NCBI RefSeq assembly: GCF_944323605.1
Contig: NZ_CALUTC010000006.1
Span: 1 to 64,000, forward strand
Length of the DNA: 64,000 nucleotides
DNA from: an uncultured Campylobacter sp.
GTDB lineage: Bacteria; Campylobacterota; Campylobacteria; Campylobacterales; Campylobacteraceae
Reading direction: 5' to 3'
Each line of letters begins with the position of its first letter. The stretch's first letter is position 1. Position numbers and translations under genes: made by a program. The notes below the pieces were generated by a model. That model was not told the origin of the DNA. It searched no databases and worked only from the letters and a program-made list of their open reading frames with translations. Below are positions 53,501-62,603 of the stretch, piece after piece.

Positions 53501-53841
53501 TGCACGAATTATCCATAGTAGAAGCTTTAATAAGACAGTGTGAAGAAGAGGCAAAGAAAAATAACGCTTCTTTAGTAGATGAGGTTTATGTAAAGATAGG
53601 TCGTTTAAGTGGCGTTGAGGTTGATTTGTTTCAAAGATGTTTTGAGACTTTTAAAGAAAATTCTTTATTTTGCAAAAAAGCCACCCTTTTCTTAGATGTT
53701 GCTGATGTAACTGTAGCTTGTGTTTGCGGATTTGAAGGAATTTTAGAAAATAATATCTTTCTTTGCCCAAAATGTAAGTCAAAAGACTTAAAAATAATAG
53801 ACGGCGAGGAGCTTTATCTAATGAGACTTTGTATGAGTTAA
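53500..53841 (+). CDS. hypA: Hydrogenase nickel metallochaperone HypA (CxC zinc variant)
   Basis: HypA binds nickel through its N-terminal Met-His (MHEL) and zinc through Cys pairs. The 113-residue protein has MHELSIVEALIRQCEE, KIGRLSGVEVDLFQRCFETF and CPKCKSKDL. The first zinc pair, normally CxxC, reads CVC here (ACVCGF), with only one residue between the Cys. ATG 53500 is the true start (Met1-His2); TTG at 53494 is not. Last gene of hypBCDEA. Confidence 0.93.
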   Translation: MHELSIVEALIRQCEEEAKKNNASLVDEVYVKIGRLSGVEVDLFQRCFETFKENSLFCKKATLFLDVADVTVACVCGFEGILENNIFLCPKCKSKDLKIIDGEELYLMRLCMS

Positions 53842-53849
53842 GGTTTAAA

Positions 53850-55361
53850 ATGAAAAAAAATGATTTAAATACGGCTTTTTTAGGACACCCAAAGCCTTTA
53901 ATGTCGCTTTCTGCTGTAGAATTTTGGGAAAGATTTTCTTACTATGGCATTAGAGCCTTGTTAGTTTTTTTTATGAGTGCTGGGGTATTATCCGGAGGGC
54001 TTGGACTTGGCGAGGAAAATGCAAGTGCTATTATGGGAATTTTTGCTGGGGCATTATATCTTGCTACCTTGCCCGGAGGCTACATAGCTGATAATTATCT
54101 AGGTCAAAAAAGAGCAGTTTTTATGGGAGCTGTTGTTGTGGCTTTGGGGCATTTAAGCATAGCATTTTCTTATTTTTACAGCTTTATGTTTTATATAGGA
54201 CTTGTTCTTATAGTAATTGGCACAGGACTTTTTAAAACTTGCTCTTCTGTTATGGTCGGAATGCTTTATAAACAAAATGACACTAGAAGAGATGCTGGTT
54301 TTACTCTTTTTTATATGGGGATAAATTTAGGTGCTTTGATAGCACCACTTATATGCGGATTTTTTAGCGAGCTTTATGGTTGGCACATAGGTCTTGGCAT
54401 AGGTGGTCTTGGTATGTTGCTTTCTTTAGCGATATTTTATTTTAAAACTATACCCGATTTTGAGGAATTTGAAAAAAATATAGGAGTAGATAGTGCTTGG
54501 AAAGAACCTGTCAAAAAGCAGCTTTTTTTAAAATATGTGATTATTTTTTCCTCCATACTACTAGCTATATTTATAGCACTTTGTATTTTTGGTGTAGTAA
54601 AGCTTAATCCAGTAGCAATAGCAACTTATATGACCGTTATCATAGCTCTTGTCTCTTTGCTTTATTTTATAGTATTGCTTTTTTTGCCTTCAGTAAGCCT
54701 AGATGAAAAGAAGAATTTATTTCTTTTTGTGATATTATTTATAGCTTCTGCATTTTTTTGGTCTGTATTTGAACAGCAACCAACTACCTACAACCTCTTT
54801 GCTAAAGATTTTATGGATAGAATGATTTTTAATTTTGAAATTCCAGCTACTTGGTTTCAAGCCTTAAATTCATTTTTTATAATAATCTTTGCACCATTAT
54901 TAAGCTTTTTGTGGATTTTCTTGGCTAAAAGACAAAAGGATCTTGATTCTATGTCTAAATTTGTTTTAGGACTTGTTTTTGCAGGACTTGCTTTTTTGAT
55001 TATGTATTTTGCCGCACTTTCTGTTTTAGAAAATTCTCAAAACAAAGTTTCTTATCTATGGATGGTTGCTTCTTTGTTTTGTCTAACAATAGGAGAGCTT
55101 TGCTTATCACCTGTTGGTATGTCTATAATGACAAAAATAGCTCCTAAAATTTTGCAAAATCAAGTTATGGGGCTTTTTTTCGTAAGCATATCTCTAGGAA
55201 ATTTAGTAGCAGGTCTCATAGGTGGGGGTGTAAATTTGGAAAATATAAATAATCTTCCAAATATTTTTATGAACTGTGTTATTATGCTTTTTGTTGTAGC
55301 GTTTATTGTATTTGTAATCAAAAAACCTATATATAAAATTTTGAAAAAAGATAGAATTTAA
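53850..55361 (+). CDS. dtpT: POT-family di-/tripeptide transporter
   Basis: This proton-coupled oligopeptide symporter has 503 residues and about 12-14 helices. The POT signature starts at SAVEFWERFSYYGIRALLVFFM (ExxERxxYY; in part), with DNYLGQKRAVFMG, FTLFYMGINLGALIAPLICG and the EQQPTTYNLFAKDFMDR loop (in part). I chose ATG 53850, with AAGG before it, over an ATG inside hypA. It is followed 9 nt later by an aminopeptidase P gene, so peptide uptake and cleavage are paired, as around C. jejuni cj0653-cj0654. Confidence 0.93.
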   Translation: MKKNDLNTAFLGHPKPLMSLSAVEFWERFSYYGIRALLVFFMSAGVLSGGLGLGEENASAIMGIFAGALYLATLPGGYIADNYLGQKRAVFMGAVVVALGHLSIAFSYFYSFMFYIGLVLIVIGTGLFKTCSSVMVGMLYKQNDTRRDAGFTLFYMGINLGALIAPLICGFFSELYGWHIGLGIGGLGMLLSLAIFYFKTIPDFEEFEKNIGVDSAWKEPVKKQLFLKYVIIFSSILLAIFIALCIFGVVKLNPVAIATYMTVIIALVSLLYFIVLLFLPSVSLDEKKNLFLFVILFIASAFFWSVFEQQPTTYNLFAKDFMDRMIFNFEIPATWFQALNSFFIIIFAPLLSFLWIFLAKRQKDLDSMSKFVLGLVFAGLAFLIMYFAALSVLENSQNKVSYLWMVASLFCLTIGELCLSPVGMSIMTKIAPKILQNQVMGLFFVSISLGNLVAGLIGGGVNLENINNLPNIFMNCVIMLFVVAFIVFVIKKPIYKILKKDRI

Positions 55362-55370
55362 GGATAAAAG

Positions 55371-57155
55371 ATGAGTATTTATGCCGATAGAATCAAAACT
55401 TTGCAGTCTTTGATGAAAAAAAAGTCCCTTAGTCTTTTTATAATCCCTTCTTTTGATATTCATTTAAGCGAATATCCAGCCGAATGCTTTTTGCAAAGGC
55501 AGTATATAAGCGGTTTTAAAGGTTCTGCTGGGACCTTGCTTGTATTTTTAAAAGAAGCTTTTTTGATAAGTGATGGCAGATATGAAATTCAAATGAAAAA
55601 AGAGCTTAAAGATAGCAATATACAAGGCATAGTATCTACTGATTTTACAACATTTTTAAAAGAAAAATTGAAAAATAATTCTACCATAGGAATAGATTTT
55701 AAAAAACTTTCTATGCACCAAGCTATAGAGCTTAAAAAGCTTGTTAAAAGCAAAAACTCAAAACTAAAAAACATAGATTTAGTAGATGAAATTTGGACTG
55801 ATAAACCTCTTTTGCCAAGCGAGAAAATTTTCGAGCAAAGAGCTATTTTTTGCGGAGAAAATAGACTTGCTAAGCTCACAAAAATTAGAGAGGAAATGAG
55901 TCTTAAAAAAGCAAATGCTAATTTTATTTCAAGCCTTGATGATATAGCTTATATCACAAATTTAAGAGGGCTTGATGTGGATTACAATCCTGTTTTTTTG
56001 TCATTTTTATATATAGATGAAAATGAGGCTTTTTTATTTGTAGATAGCAAAAAACTAGACAGTAAGCTAAAACAAAAGCTACAAAAGGATAAAATTTTTA
56101 TAAAAGAATACGAAACTTGCTTTGATTTTATAGCTTCTAAAAAGAATTTAAGACTTTTAATAGACCCTAATAAAAATAGTTTTTTTATAGCTAAATTGTT
56201 TAAAAAACAAAAAAATAAGCTTATAAAAGATACAAATCCTAGCACCATACTAAAAGCTTGTAAAAAACCAAAAGAGCTTTTAAATTTAAAAGATGCTATG
56301 GTAAATGATGGTGTTGCTTTATGTAAATTTTTTATTTGGTTTGAAAGGGCTATTAAAAAAGGAATTTTGCTTAGCGAGTTAGACATAGACAAAAAATTAT
56401 GCGAGTTTAGAAGCAAAAACGATCTTTATCTGTGCGATTCTTTTGCTACTATAGCAGCTTTTAATGCTAATGCTGCTTTGCCGCACTACCGTGCAAAAGA
56501 AGACAGCTTTTCGTATATCAAAGCAGACGGACTTTTACTAATTGATTCAGGAGCACAGTATCAAAATGGCACAACAGATATAACAAGGGTTGTAAGCGTT
56601 GGTAAGGTAAAAAAAGAGTATAAAAAAGATTACACAACGGTGCTAAAATCGTTAATATCTATGAGTAAAGCCGTATTTCCAAGAAATATAAACTTAGTCT
56701 TAATAGACAGCATAGCAAGGGCTAAGATGTGGGAAGAAGGCTTTGAATACAAGCACGGAACAGGACACGGGGTAGGGTATTTTTTAAACGTCCATGAGGC
56801 ACCTATAGTGCTTTCTTACCACGCAAAAAATAATGATAATAATAAAGCTAAAATAGGTGTTTTAAGCTCCATAGAACCGGGAGTTTATAGAGAGGGAAAA
56901 TGGGGAATTAGGCTTGAAAATTTAGCATATATAGACGAGGCAACTTCTTTAAAAGATAGCGAATTTGGAAATTTTAATTGTTTTAAAACGGTTACGCTTT
57001 GTCCTTTTGAGAAAAAACTCATAGATAAAAATCTTTTAGATGAAAAAGAAATAAAGTGGCTTAATGACTATCATAGTTTGGTTTTCAAAAAATTATCTCC
57101 TTATCTTAAGACAAATGAAAGAAAATGGTTAGAGCAAAAAACATCTGCTTTATAA
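55371..57155 (+). CDS. pepP: Xaa-Pro aminopeptidase (M24B)
   Basis: This 594-residue M24B peptidase removes N-terminal residues next to proline. The dimetal ligands are visible in LLIDSGAQYQNGTTDITR (two Asp), HGTGHGVGYFLNVHE (His), SSIEPGVYREGKWGIRLEN (two Glu). The N-terminal creatinase-like domains (FIIPSFDIHLSEYP, YISGFKGSAGTLLV) make it the long, three-domain form. AAGGATAAAAG precedes ATG. Cytoplasmic, no signal peptide; operon with the peptide transporter. Confidence 0.94.
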   Translation: MSIYADRIKTLQSLMKKKSLSLFIIPSFDIHLSEYPAECFLQRQYISGFKGSAGTLLVFLKEAFLISDGRYEIQMKKELKDSNIQGIVSTDFTTFLKEKLKNNSTIGIDFKKLSMHQAIELKKLVKSKNSKLKNIDLVDEIWTDKPLLPSEKIFEQRAIFCGENRLAKLTKIREEMSLKKANANFISSLDDIAYITNLRGLDVDYNPVFLSFLYIDENEAFLFVDSKKLDSKLKQKLQKDKIFIKEYETCFDFIASKKNLRLLIDPNKNSFFIAKLFKKQKNKLIKDTNPSTILKACKKPKELLNLKDAMVNDGVALCKFFIWFERAIKKGILLSELDIDKKLCEFRSKNDLYLCDSFATIAAFNANAALPHYRAKEDSFSYIKADGLLLIDSGAQYQNGTTDITRVVSVGKVKKEYKKDYTTVLKSLISMSKAVFPRNINLVLIDSIARAKMWEEGFEYKHGTGHGVGYFLNVHEAPIVLSYHAKNNDNNKAKIGVLSSIEPGVYREGKWGIRLENLAYIDEATSLKDSEFGNFNCFKTVTLCPFEKKLIDKNLLDEKEIKWLNDYHSLVFKKLSPYLKTNERKWLEQKTSAL

Positions 57156-57164
57156 GTTTGCAAT

Positions 57165-58799
57165 TTAAAAATTTAAGCTAAATCCTAGATCTAGGTTATT
57201 TAGCTTTTTTATTTTATAAATTTTTGTGTTATTTTTGTAAAAATTATGTCTTATGAAAAAATCTGTGTTTTTTAGAATATTAAAAGACAACGAATTTTCA
57301 ACTCCAAAATCATAACCTCTGTTATTTACCTTTAAATCAAAGTATTTGTTTAATTCACTTTGAATTCTAGCCTTATAAAAACTAAGCACAAAACCAGCTT
57401 TTACTCCAAGTGCTACATTGTGTATATTATCATATCTATACGATAATATAGGAATCGCATAAAGGCTTAACTGTTTGTAATAAGTTCCAAGTCCATAGCC
57501 AAATTCTACTTGAGGATTAAATCTTGTATCCTCATTTAACTCATCTAGATATTTTCCTTTAACTCTTTTATACAAATTCTCTTTTAAAGAAATGTCTAAA
57601 AATTTTGAAAAAGACTGTGTATCTTTTATATCATTTATGGAAAATAAATGCACTAGTTCAAGATTTTTGATAAATATATTTTTTTCATCAAAACCCAACT
57701 TCAAAGACATAAGTCTTGATTCGCTTAGTTCTTTATAAGCGTAATTACTGTTTTTTATATCCGAGTATATAGGTGAAAAATACACATAAACTTGCTTTTG
57801 GCTTGAAAAAGCGGTCGCAAAAGTTGAGCTAGGAGCTGTTTTAAATATATCATTATAGCCTTGTTTTTGATAAAATTCTTTCTTTTCTTCAGGACTTACA
57901 ATTTGCAAATTTTCTATTAAATTTTTACTATTTAATTCTTTTATGTATTCATTTGGTGTGATAAAAGGCTTGTTTTTACTGGCTTCATACTTTTCATCGA
58001 GCACAGATAAAATTCTAGAAATTCCGTCTGTGCAGTTATTTGTAACGAAAGAATAATGCACATTTATATCTTTTAATTCAAACAAATGCAATCTAAAAAG
58101 TTGTTTTTGCTCTTCATTTATATTTAGTTTAAGTTTATATATATTTCTTTTTTCTTGTTTGAGATATAAAAATTCGCTTTCTTCGTATAAATTTAAGGCA
58201 TAATACCCGCTTAAATTTCCACTTAAAGCCTTTAAATATCCAAGCGGATCTATATCTCCTACTATCGCGTGATAAGAAAGTGCGTAAGAGCGAGTATCTC
58301 CTTTTTTAAATTCTACTTTTTGCCCCAAGGATGTTTTATTAAAATCTTGCTTTGCTTTGCCTTTTATATGTAGATAAAGATGTCCCATAGTAGAGGCTAT
58401 ATAATTAGTGCTTTCAGCTGCAAAATCAAGATACAATTCATCTAAGACAACTATTTTTAGGTAATCTTCTAATTCTTCACACTCGCTTAAGGCTTGTATT
58501 AAAAAATCACTATTTATCTTTTTTGATATAAAAAAAGTACGTGCTGGGTATTTGCAAAGCACGGTTTTATCGTTTGTATTTATGTAGGCTAAAAGACCTT
58601 TTACTGTTTTTTTAAATTCATTTTTAGGATTTTTGTATCCATCTTTTGCTAGAAAAAATGAGGAATTGCCTTGTATGACGGATTTTTTATCGTCAAAATG
58701 AAGCAAATTTAACCAGATTTTATCCTCATAAAATTTCAAGTCTTTTTGTGTAGCATATAATAAATTAAATAGCAAAAGAAACAAAAAGACTTTTTTCAA
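57165..58799 (-). CDS. DUF4105/Lnb-type periplasmic protein with C-terminal outer-membrane barrel-like domain
   Basis: This 544-residue exported protein has a signal peptide of about 16 residues (FLFLLLFNLLYA). Residues 100-290 carry the DUF4105 (PF13387) pattern: a conserved His in STMGHLYLHI and Cys in SFVTNNCTDGISRIL, proposed as catalytic pair in Lnb-type lipoprotein N-acyltransferases of Bacteroides. From about 420 to the end, alternating aromatic strands (EFGYGLGTYYKQLSLYAIPIL, in part) end in LGFSLNF; a terminal Phe is typical of outer-membrane barrels. Function in Campylobacter, which also has Lnt elsewhere in the genus, is open. Last of a two-gene unit. Confidence 0.75.
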   Translation of the reverse strand: MKKVFLFLLLFNLLYATQKDLKFYEDKIWLNLLHFDDKKSVIQGNSSFFLAKDGYKNPKNEFKKTVKGLLAYINTNDKTVLCKYPARTFFISKKINSDFLIQALSECEELEDYLKIVVLDELYLDFAAESTNYIASTMGHLYLHIKGKAKQDFNKTSLGQKVEFKKGDTRSYALSYHAIVGDIDPLGYLKALSGNLSGYYALNLYEESEFLYLKQEKRNIYKLKLNINEEQKQLFRLHLFELKDINVHYSFVTNNCTDGISRILSVLDEKYEASKNKPFITPNEYIKELNSKNLIENLQIVSPEEKKEFYQKQGYNDIFKTAPSSTFATAFSSQKQVYVYFSPIYSDIKNSNYAYKELSESRLMSLKLGFDEKNIFIKNLELVHLFSINDIKDTQSFSKFLDISLKENLYKRVKGKYLDELNEDTRFNPQVEFGYGLGTYYKQLSLYAIPILSYRYDNIHNVALGVKAGFVLSFYKARIQSELNKYFDLKVNNRGYDFGVENSLSFNILKNTDFFIRHNFYKNNTKIYKIKKLNNLDLGFSLNF

Positions 58800-58806
58800 A
58801 CTAAGC

Positions 58807-59202
58807 TTATTTTCTAATAGGCACTGTATAGCTTTCTTGAGAATAAGACCACATAGACCCAGTTATCCCGTCAGTTGTAGAACCTAGTGTTCCGCCTATT
58901 GTGATATTTCCTAAAAACCACGGATTAAAACTTTCTTTACCAGGTATTACAAGTTCGCTATTTTGAAAACCAGGATTGTCACTTGATAAAACAGTTATAG
59001 TAGCACCGCTACTTCTATTTATTCTAACTTTACCAGGTATGCTTACTTTTAAAACACCTACGGTTGCAACAACCTTTTCACCTGTTGAAGTGTTTATTTG
59101 CACTTCTTGCTCTGTAATTTGCCCTTTGCTTGCATTTGTTATTGTTGTGCAAGCACTAAAAGCTAAAGCCACTAAAGTAGCCATACATAGATGTTTAAAC
59201 AT
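58807..59202 (-). CDS. Small lipoprotein of unknown function
   Basis: This 131-residue lipoprotein has a lipobox AFSAC with Cys18. The mature part has a beta-rich middle (VVATVGVLKVSIPGKVRIN) and a Gly/Thr-rich end ITIGGTLGSTTDGITGSMW, similar to the closing glycine-rich segment of small phage and chromosomal lipoproteins. AAGGAG precedes the ATG. It sits 7 nt before the DUF4105 gene, so the two may act together in the outer membrane. A T16 run lies just upstream of its likely -10 box. Confidence 0.75.
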   Translation of the reverse strand: MFKHLCMATLVALAFSACTTITNASKGQITEQEVQINTSTGEKVVATVGVLKVSIPGKVRINRSSGATITVLSSDNPGFQNSELVIPGKESFNPWFLGNITIGGTLGSTTDGITGSMWSYSQESYTVPIRK

Positions 59203-59235
59203 TAAAAACTCCTTAAATTAAAATCAGTGACTTTG

Positions 59236-59258
59236 ATTTTACAAAAAAAAAAAAAAAA
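59236..59258 (-). promoter_or_regulatory. T16 run and TAAAAT -10 box of the lipoprotein/DUF4105 unit
   Basis: On the minus strand T16 (59258-59243) is followed by G and TAAAAT (59241-59236), 34 nt before the ATG. Slippage of T16 would change the spacing upstream of the -10 box and so transcription strength. The same T-run then GTAAAAT order occurs before the sulfotransferase-like gene. Confidence 0.55.
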
Positions 59259-59457
59259 CGAAATGTAAATTAAGAAATTCTATCTTTAAAAAGTTTTAGT
59301 TCAAAGCCAAACATTAGGGTATTTAGCTCTTTACACAAAAAAGTCTAACAGTTTAAGCTCATTTACAAAAAGATTTTTGTTATATGCAAGATTAATGCCT
59401 ATATTTTTGCCCTAACTTTTCTCATAAATCACCTAAATTTAAAAATAAATTTTTATA

Positions 59458-61248
59458 TCAATCTATCTTAAGCACAGACAAAAAAGCTTCTTGCGGCAAA
59501 TGCACTTTGCCTATAGCTTTCATACGCTTTTTACCTTCTTTTTGTTTTTCTAAGAGCTTTCTTTTTCTGGTTATATCTCCTCCATAGCACTTTGCTGTTA
59601 CATTTTTTCCCATTGATTTTACGGTTTCTCTAGCTATTATTTTTGAGCCTATGCTTGCTTGAATAGCTACTTCAAAGAGCTGTCTAGGCACTATTTCTTT
59701 CATAGCTTTTACAAGCTCTCTGCCCTTAGTTTGTGCTTGTTCTTTTGGCACTATTACGCTTAAAGCATCTACATTTTCTCCAGCTACCTTTATATCAAGT
59801 TTTACAAGGTCTGCTTCTCTAAATTCTATAGGCTCATAATCAAAACTAGCATAGCCCTTGCTTAGAGATTTTAGCTTGTCATAAAAATCCATTATTATTT
59901 CATTTAAAGGTATATCGTATTCAAGCAAAACTCTAGTAGTATCTATATAATCCATCTTTGTTTGCATAGCTCTTTTTCTATTTAAAAGTGTTATTAAATT
60001 TCCTACAAATTCACTCGGAGTGATTATTGTAGCCTTTACAAATGGTTCTTTTATAAAATTTATTTTATTTACAGGTGGAAGTTCGCTAGGATTTTGTATG
60101 TTTATTACCGTGCCATCGTTTAAATGCACTTCGTAAGTAACTGTTGGTGCTGATGCTATTAAATCAAGCTTAAATTCTCTTTCTAACCTCTCTTTTACAA
60201 CTTCCATATGCAAAAGCCCTAAAAACCCGACTCTAAAACCAAAGCCAAGAGCTAGAGATGTTTCTGGTTCGTATGTTATGGAGCTGTCATTTAGCTTAAG
60301 TTTATCAAGTGCATCTCTTAAATCTTCAAATTTATCAGTATCTATAGGGTAAATTCCTGCAAAAACAAAGGCTTTTGCCTTTTCAAAACCAGCTATAGCT
60401 TCTTTTGCTTCATTTTTTGTGCAAGTTATAGTATCGCCTACTTGTAAATCAGAAACATTTTTAAGTCCTAAAACTACAATGCCTACCTCTCCTGATTTTA
60501 AAATATTTGTCTTTTTTTGACTTATTGGGTGAGGGTATAAAAGCTCCAAAACATTGTGCTTTTTTCCAGAAGACATTATTAAAACTTCCTCATTTTTTTT
60601 AATGCTACCATCATAAATTCTAATCAAAGCCAAGGCTCCAAGGTAATTATCAAACCAAGAATCATAAATCAAAGCTTTAGTAGGGGAATTCTCATCTATT
60701 TTTGGAGCTGGAATTTTTTTTATTATATTTTCTAAGAGTTCTTTTATACCTTCGCCAGTTTTTGCACTTACGCAGATTGCATTTGAGCAATCTATGCCTA
60801 TGATGTGCTCTATTTCGTGTTTTACTTTGTTTATATCGGCTGAAGGAAGATCTATTTTGTTTATAACCGGTATTATTTCAAGATTATTTTCTAAGGCTAC
60901 ATAAACATTTGCTATGGTTTGGGCTTCAACTCCTTGAGAAGCATCTACTACAAGCAAAGCACCCTCGCAACTTGCCAAAGATTTGCTAACTTCGTATGAA
61001 AAATCAACATGTCCTGGAGTATCTATCAAATTTAAGATATATTTTTCTTTTTCAAATTCATACTCAAGTCTTACGGACTGTGCTTTTATGGTTATGCCTC
61101 TTTCTTTTTCTATATCCATAGTATCAAGCACTTGAGAGCTCATCTGTCTTTCGTTTATAGCATTGCATTCGCTAATTATCCTATCTGCTAATGTGCTTTT
61201 TCCGTGGTCTATATGTGCTATGATTGAAAAATTTCTAATATTACTCAT
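59458..61248 (-). CDS. lepA: Elongation factor 4 (LepA)
   Basis: LepA is a translational GTPase that remodels stalled or assembling ribosomes. From ATG 61248 it has 596 residues, the normal length. G1 AHIDHGKST at residues 10-18, [16 protein letters not shown], and the LepA-specific C-terminus ([39 protein letters not shown], in part). A longer frame from 61314 would include the promoter and is rejected. AGGAAG lies 5 nt before ATG. Divergent from cmeD, as in C. jejuni cj1030c. Confidence 0.97.
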   Translation of the reverse strand: MSNIRNFSIIAHIDHGKSTLADRIISECNAINERQMSSQVLDTMDIEKERGITIKAQSVRLEYEFEKEKYILNLIDTPGHVDFSYEVSKSLASCEGALLVVDASQGVEAQTIANVYVALENNLEIIPVINKIDLPSADINKVKHEIEHIIGIDCSNAICVSAKTGEGIKELLENIIKKIPAPKIDENSPTKALIYDSWFDNYLGALALIRIYDGSIKKNEEVLIMSSGKKHNVLELLYPHPISQKKTNILKSGEVGIVVLGLKNVSDLQVGDTITCTKNEAKEAIAGFEKAKAFVFAGIYPIDTDKFEDLRDALDKLKLNDSSITYEPETSLALGFGFRVGFLGLLHMEVVKERLEREFKLDLIASAPTVTYEVHLNDGTVINIQNPSELPPVNKINFIKEPFVKATIITPSEFVGNLITLLNRKRAMQTKMDYIDTTRVLLEYDIPLNEIIMDFYDKLKSLSKGYASFDYEPIEFREADLVKLDIKVAGENVDALSVIVPKEQAQTKGRELVKAMKEIVPRQLFEVAIQASIGSKIIARETVKSMGKNVTAKCYGGDITRKRKLLEKQKEGKKRMKAIGKVHLPQEAFLSVLKID

Positions 61249-61267
61249 TTTACTTCCTAAATCGCAC

Positions 61268-61273
61268 ATTCTA
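61268..61273 (-). promoter_or_regulatory. -10 element of lepA
   Basis: TAGAAT on the minus strand, with TGC just before it (extended -10), 20 nt upstream of the lepA ATG at 61248. Confidence 0.5.
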
Positions 61274-61301
61274 GCAAAACTTGCTTTAAAGAAAAATTTA
61301 A

Positions 61302-61307
61302 TATAAT
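61302..61307 (+). promoter_or_regulatory. -10 element of cmeDEF
   Basis: A perfect TATAAT 25 nt before the cmeD ATG. No operator-like dyad is evident around it. Confidence 0.5.
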
Positions 61308-61331
61308 TAAACAAAGTTTAGGATTATTTTT

Positions 61332-62603
61332 ATGCTTAGAATCGCTATATTTGTTTTTTTGTCATTGTCGTTATATGCTGTAAATTTAGAGGATTTTATA
61401 GAGCTTAGTCTAAGAAATGAAACAAATTTGATAAAAGAAAACGAAATTTTAAAAGCAAATAATGAAAAAGACAAAGCTTTAAGTGCTTATTTTCCAAGTA
61501 TAAGTTTAGAAAGTGCTTATAACGCAAATAATGGAGATGTTTTTATAGATAGGGCTAAAGAGAGTTTATATGCAGTTTTTTCTTTATCTTATATAATATA
61601 TGATGGAGGTAAAAGAGAGGCACAGTTTAAAGGTGCAAAAAGTATGCAAAATTTAGCTCTTTTAAATTCACAATTTACAAAGCAAAATACAGTGTATAAA
61701 GCTTGTGTTCTTTATTTTAATTATCTAAGTTTAGAAAAAATAATATCAGCAAGTAAGGCTAAAGAAAATTTTTTGCAAAACAGTCTTAATAACGCTCAAA
61801 AGATGTTTTTAGCAGGTTTAAAAAGCAAAGAAGAATTTGAAAGCATAAAGGCTGTATATCATCAAAGCAAGATAGAGCGTATGAAAAATGAGCTTAAATT
61901 AAATGAGATTGAAAAGGAGATTTTTATACTTAGCAAAGAAAGGCTTGTCCCAAGCAAAATAAGCTCTTTGCAAGAACCAAAATACCATAGCACAGATAGC
62001 ATAGAAGTAAAAATAGCAAGAGAAGAAGAAAATTTAGCAAAATTAAATTTAGATATAGCACGTTCTAAATTTTATCCAACTTTTTACATACAAAACAATT
62101 ACGGTTTTTATCAAAATAATTTTGATTTTAGTATCCCAAACACCTTGCCGCCTTTTGCCATAAATTTCGTGGATAGGTATTTTAAAAGGCATTCACAAAA
62201 TAATCAATTCATAATAGCTATGCAGTGGAAAATTTTTGATTTTAAGTTAAGAAGTTCGGAGCTTGAAAATAGCAGACTTGACTTTTACTCGAAAAAACTA
62301 CAAACAAGATTAAATGAAAGAAAAAATAAGGCTGAACTTGAATATAGCTTAAAGGAATTACAGGTTTTAAAGGAGCAAATAAGTGCTTTAGAGCTAAATT
62401 TAGATGCTTCAAATTTAAGCTTTGAAAGTATAGATAAGAAATATAAAAGTGGATTAAAATCTTTAAATGACTATTTAAAAGCACTTGATGATAAGTTTAA
62501 TTCTATAAGTAGGCTTGAATTGGCAAAAAATGAATACGAAATAGCTAAAGCTAGATATTATTTCTTAGCCGGACTTGACATAAGAGAAAGGATACAAAGG
62601 TGA
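61332..62603 (+). CDS. cmeD: CmeD, outer-membrane channel of the CmeDEF efflux pump
   Basis: This 423-residue TolC-like protein has a cleavable signal peptide (AIFVFLSLSLYA) and no lipobox. It has two OEP repeats: YFPSISLESAYNANNGDV with YIIYDGGKREAQF, and KFYPTFYIQNNYGFY with a long final coiled coil. CmeDEF is a secondary RND multidrug pump of C. jejuni (cj1031-cj1033), interacting with CmeABC. AGGATTATTTTT precedes the ATG. It overlaps cmeE by 4 nt. Confidence 0.9.
   Translation: MLRIAIFVFLSLSLYAVNLEDFIELSLRNETNLIKENEILKANNEKDKALSAYFPSISLESAYNANNGDVFIDRAKESLYAVFSLSYIIYDGGKREAQFKGAKSMQNLALLNSQFTKQNTVYKACVLYFNYLSLEKIISASKAKENFLQNSLNNAQKMFLAGLKSKEEFESIKAVYHQSKIERMKNELKLNEIEKEIFILSKERLVPSKISSLQEPKYHSTDSIEVKIAREEENLAKLNLDIARSKFYPTFYIQNNYGFYQNNFDFSIPNTLPPFAINFVDRYFKRHSQNNQFIIAMQWKIFDFKLRSSELENSRLDFYSKKLQTRLNERKNKAELEYSLKELQVLKEQISALELNLDASNLSFESIDKKYKSGLKSLNDYLKALDDKFNSISRLELAKNEYEIAKARYYFLAGLDIRERIQR

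Noticed and set aside
59203-59457. Possible small RNA or gene between the lipoprotein gene and lepA
   Set aside because: 255 bp of AT-rich DNA with no stable GC stem, no open frame with a ribosome site, and no RNA family I recognise.
61249-61314. N-terminal extension of lepA
   Set aside because: The normal LepA start is at 61248 with a good ribosome site; the extension covers the -10 box.
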